DNA of 64,000 bases. It comes from Flavobacteriales bacterium (GTDB lineage Bacteria; Bacteroidota; Bacteroidia; Flavobacteriales_F; PHOS-HE28). The translations under genes and the position numbers were made by a program. The notes under the pieces were generated by a model, which worked only from the letters and a program-made list of their open reading frames with translations, was not told the DNA's origin and did no database searches. Below, piece by piece: positions 16,644 to 25,605 of the stretch; the stretch's first letter is position 1, and every line of letters begins with the position of its first letter. The stretch covers positions 372,001 through 436,000 of the forward strand of contig JADKJM010000019.1 of the NCBI GenBank assembly GCA_016721005.1, written 5' to 3'.

Positions 16644-19637
16644 ATGGAGACCAAAGCGGACAAGGACCTCGCGGCAGCTTATGACGACCTGAAGCGCAGG
16701 TATGACGATCTGGTGAACCGCAATCCGGCCGGGATCTTCCGCACCACCTTGGACGGCCGCTTCGTGGAATGCAACGATGCCATGGCGCGCATCATGGGCT
16801 ATGACGGCCGGGAAGACCTGATGCGCCAACCGGCGCGCGAACTCTACCACACCGACCGGGATCGACAGGCGTACGTGGAGAAATTGGGTAGGGATAAACG
16901 CCTGCTGAACTACGAGATCCGCCTGAAGCACAAGAGCGGACGCGAAGTGATCGCGCTCGAGAACGTCTTCTTGGATGAAGGTCCCGAAAGAGAGACCACG
17001 ATCCTCGGCATGTTGCAGGACATCACGCGGATCAAACAGGCCGAAACGGAGCAGCGCGCCTTGATGGCCAATTTCCGCAACCTGATCGAGCACATCCGCG
17101 ATGGCCTGGTCGTGGTGCAGGAGGGTAGGGTGATGTATGCGAACCCGGCCGCGATCGATCTGTTCGATGCCACCCTCATCGGTGCCCGTTTGCTTGATCG
17201 GATCCACCCTTCGGATCGTGAGAAAGCCGAAGTCGCCATGGGTTCCCCGGATGCCCGATCGGGTCACGAGGGGATCCGGATCAAACTCCTCGATCATCCG
17301 GAAAGGGACTTCCTGTTCCATGGTGTCCCCGCCATCCACCAAGGAAAACCCGCCCAACAGATCACACTTCAGGATCACACCTCGCAACAGCGGTTGATCC
17401 GGGAACGCGTGAAGCTGCAGCTCGCCGAAGAAGTGAACCAAGTGCTTCGCGAAGAGATCGCCGGCCACAGGCGAACGCAAGAGCAACTCCAGAGATCGAA
17501 GCGATTCGCGCGCAACCTCATCGACAGTTCGTTGGACATGATCATGGCCGCCGATCAGGACGGGCGCATCACCGAGTACAACCCGGCCGCGAGCATCCGC
17601 TTCGGCTATGAACCGCACGAAGTGGTAGGCCTCAATACCCAAGTGCTGTATGCCGACCCGGCCGAATTCGAACGCGTCCACAAGGAAATGGATCAGCACG
17701 GCGTCTTCGCCGGGGAAGTGAGGAACATCGACAAGTACGGAAGTGTATTCACCTCCTACCTGGCCGCATCACGCTTGTTCGATGATGCCGGAACACTCAT
17801 TGGTGCCATGGGTGTGTCGCGGGACATCACCCGCATGAAGCGTGACCAGGAAGCGTTGCGGATCAGTGAGGAACGCTATCGCGACCTGTTCGAGAACGCC
17901 ACCGACCTGATCCAAAGCGTTTCTCCGGATGGCACCTTCGAGTACGTGAACACCGCGTGGCGCGAAACCCTTGGATACACTGCGGAAGAAGTGAAGCGAT
18001 TGAGTGTGTGGGACATCGTTCACCCGGACCACTTGGATGCGTGCAGGCACCACTTCGAACGGACCATGAGCGGAGAGGACGTGGCCCCCATGCGCACCGT
18101 CTTCCGCACCAAGGAGGGCCGCGCCATCACCGTGGAAGGAACCACCAACCTCAGGCGTGCGGACGGTCGGCCGGCCGCCACGCGCAGCATATTCAGGGAC
18201 ATCACCAACGAGGAGATCGCACGCCAACGCGTGCGGGAGCACGAGGCCAAGTTGCGCGCCCTGTTCGAGAGCAGCGAACACATGTTCTGGACCATCGACC
18301 CCGGCCTCCGCCTTACCTCCTTCAACAACGGGTATGGCAAGATGATCGAGCGCCTCTATGGCAAACGGCCCGAACAGAACCAGGATCCCCGCAGCCAACG
18401 CACCAAATTCGCGAGCGAGGAATACCACGCCTTCTGGGCCGGGAAATACAAGCAGGCCTTTTCCGGCGAACTCATCCGCTTCGAGACCGACCTCACCGAC
18501 GTAAAAGGTCGGCGCGTGTGTAACGAGATCTTCCTCAGCCCCGTGTTCGGCCCCGAAGGCGAAGTGGTGGAGGTCTTCGGTGTCGGCCACGAGATCACCG
18601 AGAAGAAGGTCGCCGAGGATACCGTCCGCGCACAAGCCGCACGCCTGAAAGCCATCTTCGAAAGCTCCGGCAACATGATGATCTGGACGCTGGATCAGCA
18701 CATGATCATCACCTCGTGCAACGCGCACTTCCTCAACTCCATCGAAGAGATCCACGGCATCCGCTTCAAGGTGGGCGATCGCTTCGATGAGCGCATGGCC
18801 ACACGCATCGCTCCGGATCGGATCAAATCATTCACCACCTATTACACCAACGCGTTGCGCGGAAAGCCCCAGAAATTCGAAGTGGAACTCATCGACCTCG
18901 ATGGGCAACCCGCGTGGGTGGAGAACTTCCTCGACCCCATCATCGTCGAAGGGCGCGTCGAGGAGATCGCCTGCCTGGCCTATGGGATCACGGATCGGAA
19001 GCAGGGGCAGCGCGAATTGGAAAGCAGCCTTGCGGAGAAGGAAGTGCTCTTGAAGGAGGTCCATCACCGCGTGAAGAACAACCTCCAAGTGATCAGCAGC
19101 ATCATGAAGCTGCAGAGTGAGCGCAGCGAGAACGATGACCGGATCCTGGAGGTCCTTCACGACAGTCGTGACCGCATCCGCAGCATGGCGCTCATCCACG
19201 ACAGCCTCTACCAGAACAAGCAGTTCAGCTCCATCGACCTAGGCAACTACATCGACGGGCTTGCGCGCAACCTCATGCTCAGCTACAGCACGAACGAACG
19301 GGTAGCACTTGATCTAGACCTGTGGCCCGTGCATTTGAATATCGACCAGGCCATGCCCTGTGGACTCATCCTCAATGAGATCATCAGCAATGCACTGAAG
19401 CACGGCTATCCCGGTGATCGGCCCGGAACGGTGAGCATCGCCCTGCGGGAACGCGAAGGCAAGGTGGAGATCACGGTGAAGGACAACGGAAAAGGACTGC
19501 CGAAAGAATTCGATGAGATGAAGAATGGGAACCTCGGAATGGAACTCATCCGCATGTTGGTGGATCAGTTGGATGGCAGAATTGAGCGCACCAGCGGACC
19601 CGGGGTGTCCTATTTCCTTACTTTTGAGCGTATCTAA
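16644..19637 (+). CDS. Multi-PAS sensor histidine kinase (HisKA_2 type)
   Basis: A 997-residue soluble kinase with no signal peptide or membrane segment. About six PAS/PAC modules follow in order (roughly 25-135, 145-255, 290-405, 415-535, 545-665, 675-790), with short coiled coils between. The dimerisation domain is HisKA_2: EVHHRVKNNLQVISS, with the phosphoacceptor His in the HHRVKNN box, then the HATPase with N-box NEIISNALKHG and G1 DNGKGLP. The ATG at 16644 is preferred over an in-frame ATG at 16554 inside the preceding gene. The response regulator gene begins 12 bases after its stop, so the pair is almost certainly cognate. Ligands or cofactors of the PAS modules are not predictable. 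Confidence 0.93.
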   Translation: METKADKDLAAAYDDLKRRYDDLVNRNPAGIFRTTLDGRFVECNDAMARIMGYDGREDLMRQPARELYHTDRDRQAYVEKLGRDKRLLNYEIRLKHKSGREVIALENVFLDEGPERETTILGMLQDITRIKQAETEQRALMANFRNLIEHIRDGLVVVQEGRVMYANPAAIDLFDATLIGARLLDRIHPSDREKAEVAMGSPDARSGHEGIRIKLLDHPERDFLFHGVPAIHQGKPAQQITLQDHTSQQRLIRERVKLQLAEEVNQVLREEIAGHRRTQEQLQRSKRFARNLIDSSLDMIMAADQDGRITEYNPAASIRFGYEPHEVVGLNTQVLYADPAEFERVHKEMDQHGVFAGEVRNIDKYGSVFTSYLAASRLFDDAGTLIGAMGVSRDITRMKRDQEALRISEERYRDLFENATDLIQSVSPDGTFEYVNTAWRETLGYTAEEVKRLSVWDIVHPDHLDACRHHFERTMSGEDVAPMRTVFRTKEGRAITVEGTTNLRRADGRPAATRSIFRDITNEEIARQRVREHEAKLRALFESSEHMFWTIDPGLRLTSFNNGYGKMIERLYGKRPEQNQDPRSQRTKFASEEYHAFWAGKYKQAFSGELIRFETDLTDVKGRRVCNEIFLSPVFGPEGEVVEVFGVGHEITEKKVAEDTVRAQAARLKAIFESSGNMMIWTLDQHMIITSCNAHFLNSIEEIHGIRFKVGDRFDERMATRIAPDRIKSFTTYYTNALRGKPQKFEVELIDLDGQPAWVENFLDPIIVEGRVEEIACLAYGITDRKQGQRELESSLAEKEVLLKEVHHRVKNNLQVISSIMKLQSERSENDDRILEVLHDSRDRIRSMALIHDSLYQNKQFSSIDLGNYIDGLARNLMLSYSTNERVALDLDLWPVHLNIDQAMPCGLILNEIISNALKHGYPGDRPGTVSIALREREGKVEITVKDNGKGLPKEFDEMKNGNLGMELIRMLVDQLDGRIERTSGPGVSYFLTFERI

Positions 19638-19649
19638 AACACAGCGGAA

Positions 19650-20405
19650 ATGGCGCACACGAACGTCCTGGTGGTGGAAGACGAGAGCATTGTCAGCAAG
19701 GACATCCAGCACAGCTTGAAGAAACTGGGCTATAACGTGGTCGGCGCAGCCAGCACCGGGGAACAAGCCGTGGCCCTCGCCACCGAGCACATGCCGGACA
19801 TCATCCTCATGGATATCATGCTCAAGGGCGAGATGAACGGCATCGAAGCCGCCGATGCCATCCGCAAGACCACCAACATCCCGGTGATCTTCCTCACAGC
19901 CTACGCCGATGAGAGCACCCTCGCCAAGGCGAAAGTGACGCAACCTTACGGATACATCATCAAGCCGTTCAAGGAGATCGACATCCACACCTCGATCGAA
20001 ATGGCGCTCTACAAGCACAAGAAGGAAACCGAAGTGCTCAAGGAGCGCGATCTCTTGTATGCGCTCGTGGAGAACAAGGACAGCGGCAAGGACATCCTCT
20101 TCGTCAAGAGCAACAGCCGCTTGGTCAAACTCAAGACCAGCGACATCTACTTCATCGAAGCGCTCAAGGACTACGTGATCATCAACACCCTCAACACCCG
20201 CTACACGGTGCACAGCACCATGAAGGACATTGAAGGGAAATTGCCGGAGTCCGAATTCATCCGCGTTCACCGCAGCTTCATCGTCCGCGTGGACAAGATC
20301 ACCGCCATCGAGCAGCCCAACCTCATCCTCGAGAACGACAAAAAGGTCATCCCCATCGGCGGCAGCTACAAGGACGACCTCGCCAAGCGCCTGAACCTCG
20401 TCTAG
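19650..20405 (+). CDS. LytTR-family response regulator
   Basis: A 251-residue two-component response regulator. The receiver domain (residues 1-125) has the acidic pair Glu10/Asp11, phosphoacceptor Asp55 in LMDIML, the Thr/Ala switch FLTAYAD and Lys in IKPFKE. A linker helix leads to a LytTR DNA-binding domain (about 150-250) with IYFIEALKDYVII and FIRVHRSFIV, which are signature strands. It follows the PAS kinase by 12 bases and should be phosphorylated by it. Targets are unknown; the large gene-free repeat island lies immediately downstream. Confidence 0.93.
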   Translation: MAHTNVLVVEDESIVSKDIQHSLKKLGYNVVGAASTGEQAVALATEHMPDIILMDIMLKGEMNGIEAADAIRKTTNIPVIFLTAYADESTLAKAKVTQPYGYIIKPFKEIDIHTSIEMALYKHKKETEVLKERDLLYALVENKDSGKDILFVKSNSRLVKLKTSDIYFIEALKDYVIINTLNTRYTVHSTMKDIEGKLPESEFIRVHRSFIVRVDKITAIEQPNLILENDKKVIPIGGSYKDDLAKRLNLV

Positions 20406-20460
20406 GGCAACCCCGTTGCCGAGCGGCGCAGCAACCGGTCACCCTCGCCTCCACGCGGGC

Positions 20461-20489
20461 CGTCATCCCGGCCTTGAGCCGGGACGCAG
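20461..20489. repeat. Palindromic repeat of the GTCATCCCGGnCTTGAnCCGGGA type
   Basis: CCCGGCCTTGAGCCGGG forms a hairpin, preceded by CGTCAT. Similar GTCAT...CCGGG palindromes are a well-known interspersed class in other phyla; only one copy is seen here. Confidence 0.55.
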
Positions 20490-21400
20490 CCCTCGTCAGC
20501 GCAGCCCCCACCGTCACAGCCTTGACTCGCCCGATCCGGGTTTACGCAAAAGCGAACCTCGAAGGACGGAACGGACAAGAAAGGAAGGCCACGCAAGCGT
20601 TCAAGGCGAGTACCGGAGGGTCGCTGGACCAGTGCGGCATACGCCTTGGCGGGCAAGAGCTGTATTGCGAATGGATGACGCAGATGGACTTGGTGCGCGG
20701 CCACAGCCCAGTGCCGAGTTTGGGCGTCACCCAAGGAGCCCCAGCGCAGAAGGGCAGCGAGGCACCAGGGAACTGGAACGGCACAGATGAACAGCTCAAG
20801 AGCGAAGCCTATTCTGCGAGAGCACCTGTCCGAAAAAAGGCCAATACCAGATCTGAGTGAAGGACAGCTATCCGCACATCAGCTTGGTGCGGCTCTGGAT
20901 CTTTGGTGTTACGACAAGCCTTCTATAGACTTCCTGCAGGAACTGAACTGGTCTGGTGCGTGCGGCGACCATGGGCTGGTACGCGAAGTTGATGGACAAG
21001 CTCAGCCCTTCCTCCGGAGCACCACATCAATGGGCCGCGACGCCTCGCCGCCCGGTCTGCTGGTACACGGCTCCCAGACATCACACCACGCTCATCGCAC
21101 TGGTTACGCAAGGGCCCACATCACGGAAGCTCACGACGGCAGCTCTGGTAAGCGATATCACCTACTTAAGGAAGGCTACCATCAGCCGCCGGTCGCACCG
21201 CCGGGCCCAGGCCGAAGCAGCACATTGGAAGCGCCATTCCGGTGGCGGCGCTGTCCGGGGCAAGCCATAGCGGCTAAGCGCGAGGCCGCTCCGGTGCGGG
21301 TGCTCGACCGCCCTCAACGGCGAGCAATCTCACAGGCATGAAGTAGCTTTGGAAGAACTACACCCCAAGGAACACCTGAGCAGTTCGGACGTTCTCTCAA

Positions 21401-21451
21401 CTGTAAACCTATCTTCGGACATCACCAAAACCTGTAACCTTTTTCAAGGAC
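21401..21451. repeat. Pair of 20-base direct repeats, possible IS21-type end remnant
   Basis: CTGTAAACCTATCTTCGGAC (21401-21420) and CTGTAACCTTTTTCAAGGAC (21432-21451) are imperfect copies 31 bases apart. Repeated TGTnAACCTATnTTCGGACA-like units are what I remember at IS21-family ends. No istA or istB gene is intact nearby. Confidence 0.3.
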
Positions 21452-21506
21452 CGGCGTGGTGCATTCCCCCTCCCTGTCTGGCCGGAGGGGGTAACCAGCC
21501 CCCACT

Positions 21507-21567
21507 ATCTGCCAGACAGGCATCCTGTTGGTCCAGATAGCCATCCCCATCTGCCAGACAGGCATCC
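21507..21567. repeat. Two copies of ATCTGCCAGACAGGCATCC
   Basis: Identical 19-mers at 21507-21525 and 21549-21567, 42 bases apart. Each contains TGCCAGACAGGCA, an imperfect palindrome related to the CTGTCTGGC sequence seen at about 21473. Confidence 0.6.
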
Positions 21568-21570
21568 CGT

Positions 21571-21760
21571 TACTCCACTTTCGCATCCTGCAAGTCCACT
21601 TTCGCATCCTGCAAGGTCCTTTGCTCCTGCAAGCCCGTCGCCCCCGCGTCCTGCAGTCCCTTTCGCTCCTGCAAGTCCACTTTCGGTCCTGCAAGGTCAC
21701 TTTCGCATCCTCAAGCCCACCTCGGTCCGCGCCCCTTTCCCGCTTTCTGCAAGTCACCTG
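21571..21760. repeat. Degenerate minisatellite, about 21-23-base unit
   Basis: Around eight imperfect copies of a unit close to TCCTGCAAGTCCACTTTCGC in tandem. The copies differ mostly in the last third (TTTGCTCCTGCAAG, TTTCGGTCCTGCAAGG). In the minus-strand frame it would repeat Cys-Arg-Met-Arg-Lys-Trp-Thr, but no credible gene start or stop frames it. Confidence 0.6.
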
Positions 21761-21787
21761 CGTCCGCAAGCCCGGTTTGTTATCGGG

Positions 21788-21810
21788 CTCCTGAGCCTGT
21801 CGAAGGACAA
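21788..21810. repeat. CTGAGCCTGTCGAAGG interspersed repeat motif
   Basis: CTCCTGAGCCTGTCGAAGGA lies at 21788-21807. This core is known as a recurrent intergenic sequence in many unrelated bacterial genomes. One copy is visible, with a degraded copy (CTCCTGAATCTGTCAG) about 42 bases downstream. Confidence 0.5.
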
Positions 21811-21873
21811 GCCCTTGGTGGGCCGGCGGCTCCTGAATCTGTCAGTTCCCCGGCCCGCCCCCCCCCAGCCCCG

Positions 21874-22258
21874 GTCATTGCGAGCGCAGCGGCTCTCGTC
21901 CGGCAGCCCCGTGATCGTAAGCCATCCCCCGCATCGTCACCCGCCCGGTCATTGCGAGCGCAGCAAGCCCTGTCCCCAGCCACCGATGTAAGCCATCCCG
22001 CCCCTCCCGGCCCCGGTCATTGCGAGCGCAGGGTCCAGCCCATCAGCCCCTGTCGTCATTGCGGCGCACCGATGTGCCCCTCCCCGGCTTGCGGGCAGGA
22101 GCAACCTCGCCCCGCGCAGCCCCTGATCGTAGCCTCCCGCGATCGTCACCCGCCCCGGTCATTGCGAGCGCAGCGAAGCAACCTCGTCCCGCGCAGCCCC
22201 CGTGATCGTAAGCCATCCCCCGCGATCGTCACCCGCCCCGGTCATTGCGAGCGCAGCG
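21874..22258. repeat. Array of GTCATTGCGAGCGCAG repeats
   Basis: Exact 16-mers at 21874, 21948, 22016, 22158 and 22241, plus a degenerate one at 22054. The last two extend to GCGAAGCAACCTCGT, giving a TTGC...GCAA palindrome. Between copies a second block recurs (GTGATCGTAAGCCATCCC, then ATCGTCACCCGCC) at about 21911 and 22201, so the array is compound. CATTGCGAG...GAAGCAA elements are known from many phyla. Confidence 0.75.
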
Positions 22259-22274
22259 AAGCAACCTCGTTCGA

Positions 22275-24512
22275 TCACCGCCGCCTCTTCGATCCGCCCT
22301 TTTGCTTGCTTCCCCCGCTCTTCGCCGGCTTCTGTTCCTTCTTCGCGCGCCGCTCGAACTTCCCCGAAGTCGTCACCTTGCTTTCGCTTCCCCCTTCTCC
22401 ATACGCGAATGCGACCGTCCTCCGGTCCATATCCACGCTCATGATCGTCACCGTCACCGCATCGCCCAGCCGGAACTTCCGTCCGGTCCGTTGGCCCACC
22501 ACACAGTAACGCTCTTGATCGAACTTGTACACATCGCCCGGCATGTCGCGCAGGCCGATCATGCCCTCGCACTTGTTCTCCCGCAACTCCACATACACGC
22601 CCCAGCCGGTCAGTCCGCTGATGATCCCCTCGAACACTTGCCCCACGCGTGAAAGCAAGTACTCCGCCTGTTTGTAGCGGATGCTCGCGCGCTCCGCATC
22701 GGAGGCTTGTTTCTCCATCTGCGAACTGTGCTTGCAGCTCAGGTCCAGATCGCCCTTGTCGAGGGGCTTTCCTCCGGCTTGGTAATGCGCCATCGCACGG
22801 TGTACCATCAGGTCCGGGTACCGCCGGATAGGGGAGGTGAAGTGCGTGTAATGCTCGAACCCCAACCCGTAGTGGCCGATGTTCTCCGTGCTGTAGATCG
22901 CCTTCGCCATACTGCGAATGGCCACCTGCTTGATGATGTTCTCCTCCTCCTTCCCGCGCACATCGTGCAGCAACCGGTTGATCGCCTGCGGCAACTCCTC
23001 GTCCTTGTGCGCCACAAGGGAATGCCCGAAACTCTTCGCCAGCGCGCGCAATTGTTCCACTTTCTCCGGTGAAGGCAGATCGTGGATCCGGTAAACGAAT
23101 GGCGGAACGCCACCCTCTTTCCGTTTACCCACCCATGCGGCCACACGCTTGTTGGCCAGCAGCATGAACTCCTCGATCAACCAGTTCGCTGGACCCATCA
23201 CCTTCTCATACACGCCGATGGGCGCGCCCTTCTCATCCAGTTTGAATTTCACTTCGTTGCCCCCGATCTCCAAGGCACCGTTCGCGATCCGATCCTTGCG
23301 CAACACCTGCGCAAGCCGGTGCAGCAGCAACACCTCATCCTTGAAGTCGCCGTCGCCACCATCGATGATCGCCTGCGCTTCCGCGTAAGCGAACCGTCTT
23401 TGCGAACGCATCACCGTCCTTCCGAACCACTCCGCCTTGATGCTCGCCTTCTCATCCAACTCGAAGATCGCGCTGAAGCTCAACTTGTCCGTGTGTGGGT
23501 TCAGCGAACACAGATCATTGCTCAGTTTCTCCGGAAGCATCGGCACTACACGATCCACCAGATAAACGCTGGTAGCGCGGCTCGCGGCTTCCATATCCAC
23601 CACGCTTCCCGGCCGCACGTAGTGGCTCACATCCGCGATATGCACACCGATCTCCCAGTGTCCATTCTCCAGCCGCCGAACACTCAGCGCATCATCAAGA
23701 TCCTTCGCGTCATCCGGGTCGATCGTAAGGGTTGGGATCGAACGCACATCCCGCCGCTTGGCGATCTCGTCAGGCGTTACGCCATCGGGGATCTCCGCGG
23801 AAGCGCGCAACACACTTTCCGGGAACTCCAGCGGAAGCCCGAACTCTGCGAGGATCGCATGCATCTCCACGGCGTGAACACCCGCAGGCCCCAACACGCG
23901 GATAACACGACCCCGCGGATCATCCCGCGCATCCTTCCACTCGCCCAACGCAATGATCGCCTTATCGCCCTCCTTGGCATCCATCGCTTCGGAGGCCGGG
24001 ATGAGGAACGGCCGCTGTACCCGATGATCATCCGCGACGAGGATCAAACGCCCTTGCTGTTTGTGAACCGTACCGACGAACTCGGTACGCCGCCGCTTCA
24101 GGATCTCCAGCACCTTGCCCTCCACGCGCGTGCCGCGACCGGCGGTCACCTTAATGAGCACCCGATCACCGTGCAGCGCAGTACCCACATTGCGGTTATG
24201 CACATACACATCATCCGTCGCGCCCTCCATACGCACATAACCCGCACCACTGGCTATGATGTCGATGGTTCCCTCGACGGAATCCCGCCCGCCCTGTGCG
24301 GTATACCGGCCTTTCTTTCCGGACTGGATCCGGCCATCGTCCAAAAGCACGTCGATCGCATCGAAGATCAAATACCGCTGGCTCTTGTCCTTGAAGCCGA
24401 GCTGGAGGGCAAGCTGTTGGCTGGTGATGCCGGCGTGGCCGGCCTTTCGGACCGCCGCCAGCACCTCATTGGCAAGCTGGTCGGGGGAATTGGGGGGTTG
24501 TGGTCGGGGCAT
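22275..24512 (-). CDS. rnr: Ribonuclease R
   Basis: A 745-residue processive 3'-5' exoribonuclease of the RNB family. In order: N-terminal winged helix (about 10-70), cold-shock-like OB domains (75-220), the RNB catalytic domain with TIDPDDAKDLDDALSV (the Mg-binding aspartates) and HYTHFTSPIRRYPDLMVHR, a C-terminal S1 domain (about 625-705), and a Lys/Arg-rich tail ending KRRR. The ATG at 24512 is preferred to an in-frame TTG at 24545. It degrades structured RNA and takes part in rRNA and tmRNA quality control. Its start is 132 bases from divergent prs, and its stop abuts the repeat array. Confidence 0.95.
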   Translation of the reverse strand: MPRPQPPNSPDQLANEVLAAVRKAGHAGITSQQLALQLGFKDKSQRYLIFDAIDVLLDDGRIQSGKKGRYTAQGGRDSVEGTIDIIASGAGYVRMEGATDDVYVHNRNVGTALHGDRVLIKVTAGRGTRVEGKVLEILKRRRTEFVGTVHKQQGRLILVADDHRVQRPFLIPASEAMDAKEGDKAIIALGEWKDARDDPRGRVIRVLGPAGVHAVEMHAILAEFGLPLEFPESVLRASAEIPDGVTPDEIAKRRDVRSIPTLTIDPDDAKDLDDALSVRRLENGHWEIGVHIADVSHYVRPGSVVDMEAASRATSVYLVDRVVPMLPEKLSNDLCSLNPHTDKLSFSAIFELDEKASIKAEWFGRTVMRSQRRFAYAEAQAIIDGGDGDFKDEVLLLHRLAQVLRKDRIANGALEIGGNEVKFKLDEKGAPIGVYEKVMGPANWLIEEFMLLANKRVAAWVGKRKEGGVPPFVYRIHDLPSPEKVEQLRALAKSFGHSLVAHKDEELPQAINRLLHDVRGKEEENIIKQVAIRSMAKAIYSTENIGHYGLGFEHYTHFTSPIRRYPDLMVHRAMAHYQAGGKPLDKGDLDLSCKHSSQMEKQASDAERASIRYKQAEYLLSRVGQVFEGIISGLTGWGVYVELRENKCEGMIGLRDMPGDVYKFDQERYCVVGQRTGRKFRLGDAVTVTIMSVDMDRRTVAFAYGEGGSESKVTTSGKFERRAKKEQKPAKSGGSKQKGGSKRRR

Positions 24513-24594
24513 GTGGGGGACCCGAATATGCGGGCCCGGTCGCAATGGCGCGCAAGATAGCCGGGTGCCCGTGCTTGGGGTGAACCAACGATCG

Positions 24595-24623
24595 TTGAAA
24601 ACCCGACTGGATCGCTACATTTG
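24595..24623 (+). promoter_or_regulatory. prs promoter: TTG-N18-TACATTTG
   Basis: TTG at 24595-24597, an 18-base spacer and a perfect -7 TACATTTG at 24616-24623, ending 21 bases before the prs ATG. This implies a very short leader. Confidence 0.7.
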
Positions 24624-24644
24624 CCGCCCGTTTCGGGCCGCCCC

Positions 24645-25592
24645 ATGCAGGAAAGCGCCAAGGTCTTCAGTGGCACCGCCACCCGTTATCTCGCCGAGCA
24701 GATCGCTACGGTAAGTGGCGAGCGCTTGGGTGAAGTGAGCGTGAGCCGCTTCAGCGACGGGGAATTCCAACCCAGCTTCGAGGAAACGGTGCGTGGTGAA
24801 TTGGTGTTCATCGTCCAGAGCACATTCCCCCCCAGCGACAACCTGTTCGAGCTATTGCTGATGGTGGATGCGGCCAAGCGCGCCAGCGCCAAGCGCATTG
24901 TGGCCGTGATGCCCTACTTCGGCTTTGCGCGCCAGGACCGCAAGGACAAGCCACGCGTGAGCATCGGGGCCAAGCTGGTCGCGAACATGCTCACCGCTGC
25001 CGGCGTGGATCGCATCATGACCATGGACCTGCACGCCGACCAGATCCAAGGCTTCTTCGAGGTTCCGGTGGATCACTTGTTCGCGAGCAGCATCTTCCTG
25101 CCCCACATCAAGAGCTTGGAATTGAAGGATCTGATCATGGCCGCCCCGGATACCGGTGGCACCAAGCGCGCCAACGCCTACAGCAAGCACTTGGGCTGCG
25201 ATATGGCCATCTGCTACAAGCAGCGGAAAGTGGCCAACCAGATCGAGCGCATGACCGTGATCGGTGATGTGAAGGACAAGGACGTGGTGCTGGTGGACGA
25301 CATGATCGATACCGCCGGAACGCTCACCACAGCGGCGGACATGATGACCGACCTCGGTGCGCGCTCAGTGCGCGCGGTCTGCACGCATGCGGTCCTGAGC
25401 GGCGAGGCGTGTGAGCGCATCGAGCGGAGCTCACTCCTGGAACTCATTGTCACGGACACCATTCCTGTCGGGCCGGAGAAAATGGCCCGGACCAACAAGA
25501 TCAAACAACTCTCCGTAGCGCAACTCTTCGCCGATGTGATCCGGCGCGTTCGCAGCCACGAGAGCATCAGCAGTCATTTCATTATCGCCTAA
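24645..25592 (+). CDS. prs: Ribose-phosphate pyrophosphokinase
   Basis: A 315-residue PRPP synthase, the same length as the E. coli enzyme, making PRPP from ribose 5-phosphate and ATP for purine, pyrimidine, NAD, His and Trp synthesis. Signatures: GDGEFQPSFEETVRG near the N terminus (Bacteroidota form), YFGFARQDRKDKPRVSI, DLHADQIQGFF and the PRPP loop VLVDDMIDTAGT. The ATG at 24645 is chosen because a TTG at 24621 lies inside the promoter -7 element. rplY follows after 13 bases, then pth, a common Bacteroidota order. Confidence 0.96.
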   Translation: MQESAKVFSGTATRYLAEQIATVSGERLGEVSVSRFSDGEFQPSFEETVRGELVFIVQSTFPPSDNLFELLLMVDAAKRASAKRIVAVMPYFGFARQDRKDKPRVSIGAKLVANMLTAAGVDRIMTMDLHADQIQGFFEVPVDHLFASSIFLPHIKSLELKDLIMAAPDTGGTKRANAYSKHLGCDMAICYKQRKVANQIERMTVIGDVKDKDVVLVDDMIDTAGTLTTAADMMTDLGARSVRAVCTHAVLSGEACERIERSSLLELIVTDTIPVGPEKMARTNKIKQLSVAQLFADVIRRVRSHESISSHFIIA

Positions 25593-25605
25593 CACTCGTC
25601 CTCCC

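Larger units (their letters stand above)
20406..22274. other. 1.9-kb gene-free repeat island
   Basis: No frame here has a recognisable family, plausible start or neighbour-like composition. The left part (20406-21350) looks like decayed sequence; one frame near 21150 contains SDITYLRK, faintly like IS3-type integrase cores, but similarity stops at once. The right part (21400-22270) is packed with short repeats listed separately. The island ends exactly at the rnr stop codon, a repeat copy lying within about 20 bases of it. Confidence 0.6.

Noticed and set aside
21150..21200. IS3-like integrase core (SDITYLRK)
   Set aside because: Only eight residues resemble the family and similarity ends immediately in all frames.
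20787..21341. 184-residue open frame in the repeat island
   Set aside because: Composition is unlike neighbouring genes, no domain or conserved motif is seen, and it overlaps other open frames of similar length in the GC-rich gap.
21422..21769. Minus-strand frame with repeated CRMRKWT peptides
   Set aside because: The peptide repetition is a direct result of the minisatellite and no start, RBS or neighbour supports a gene.
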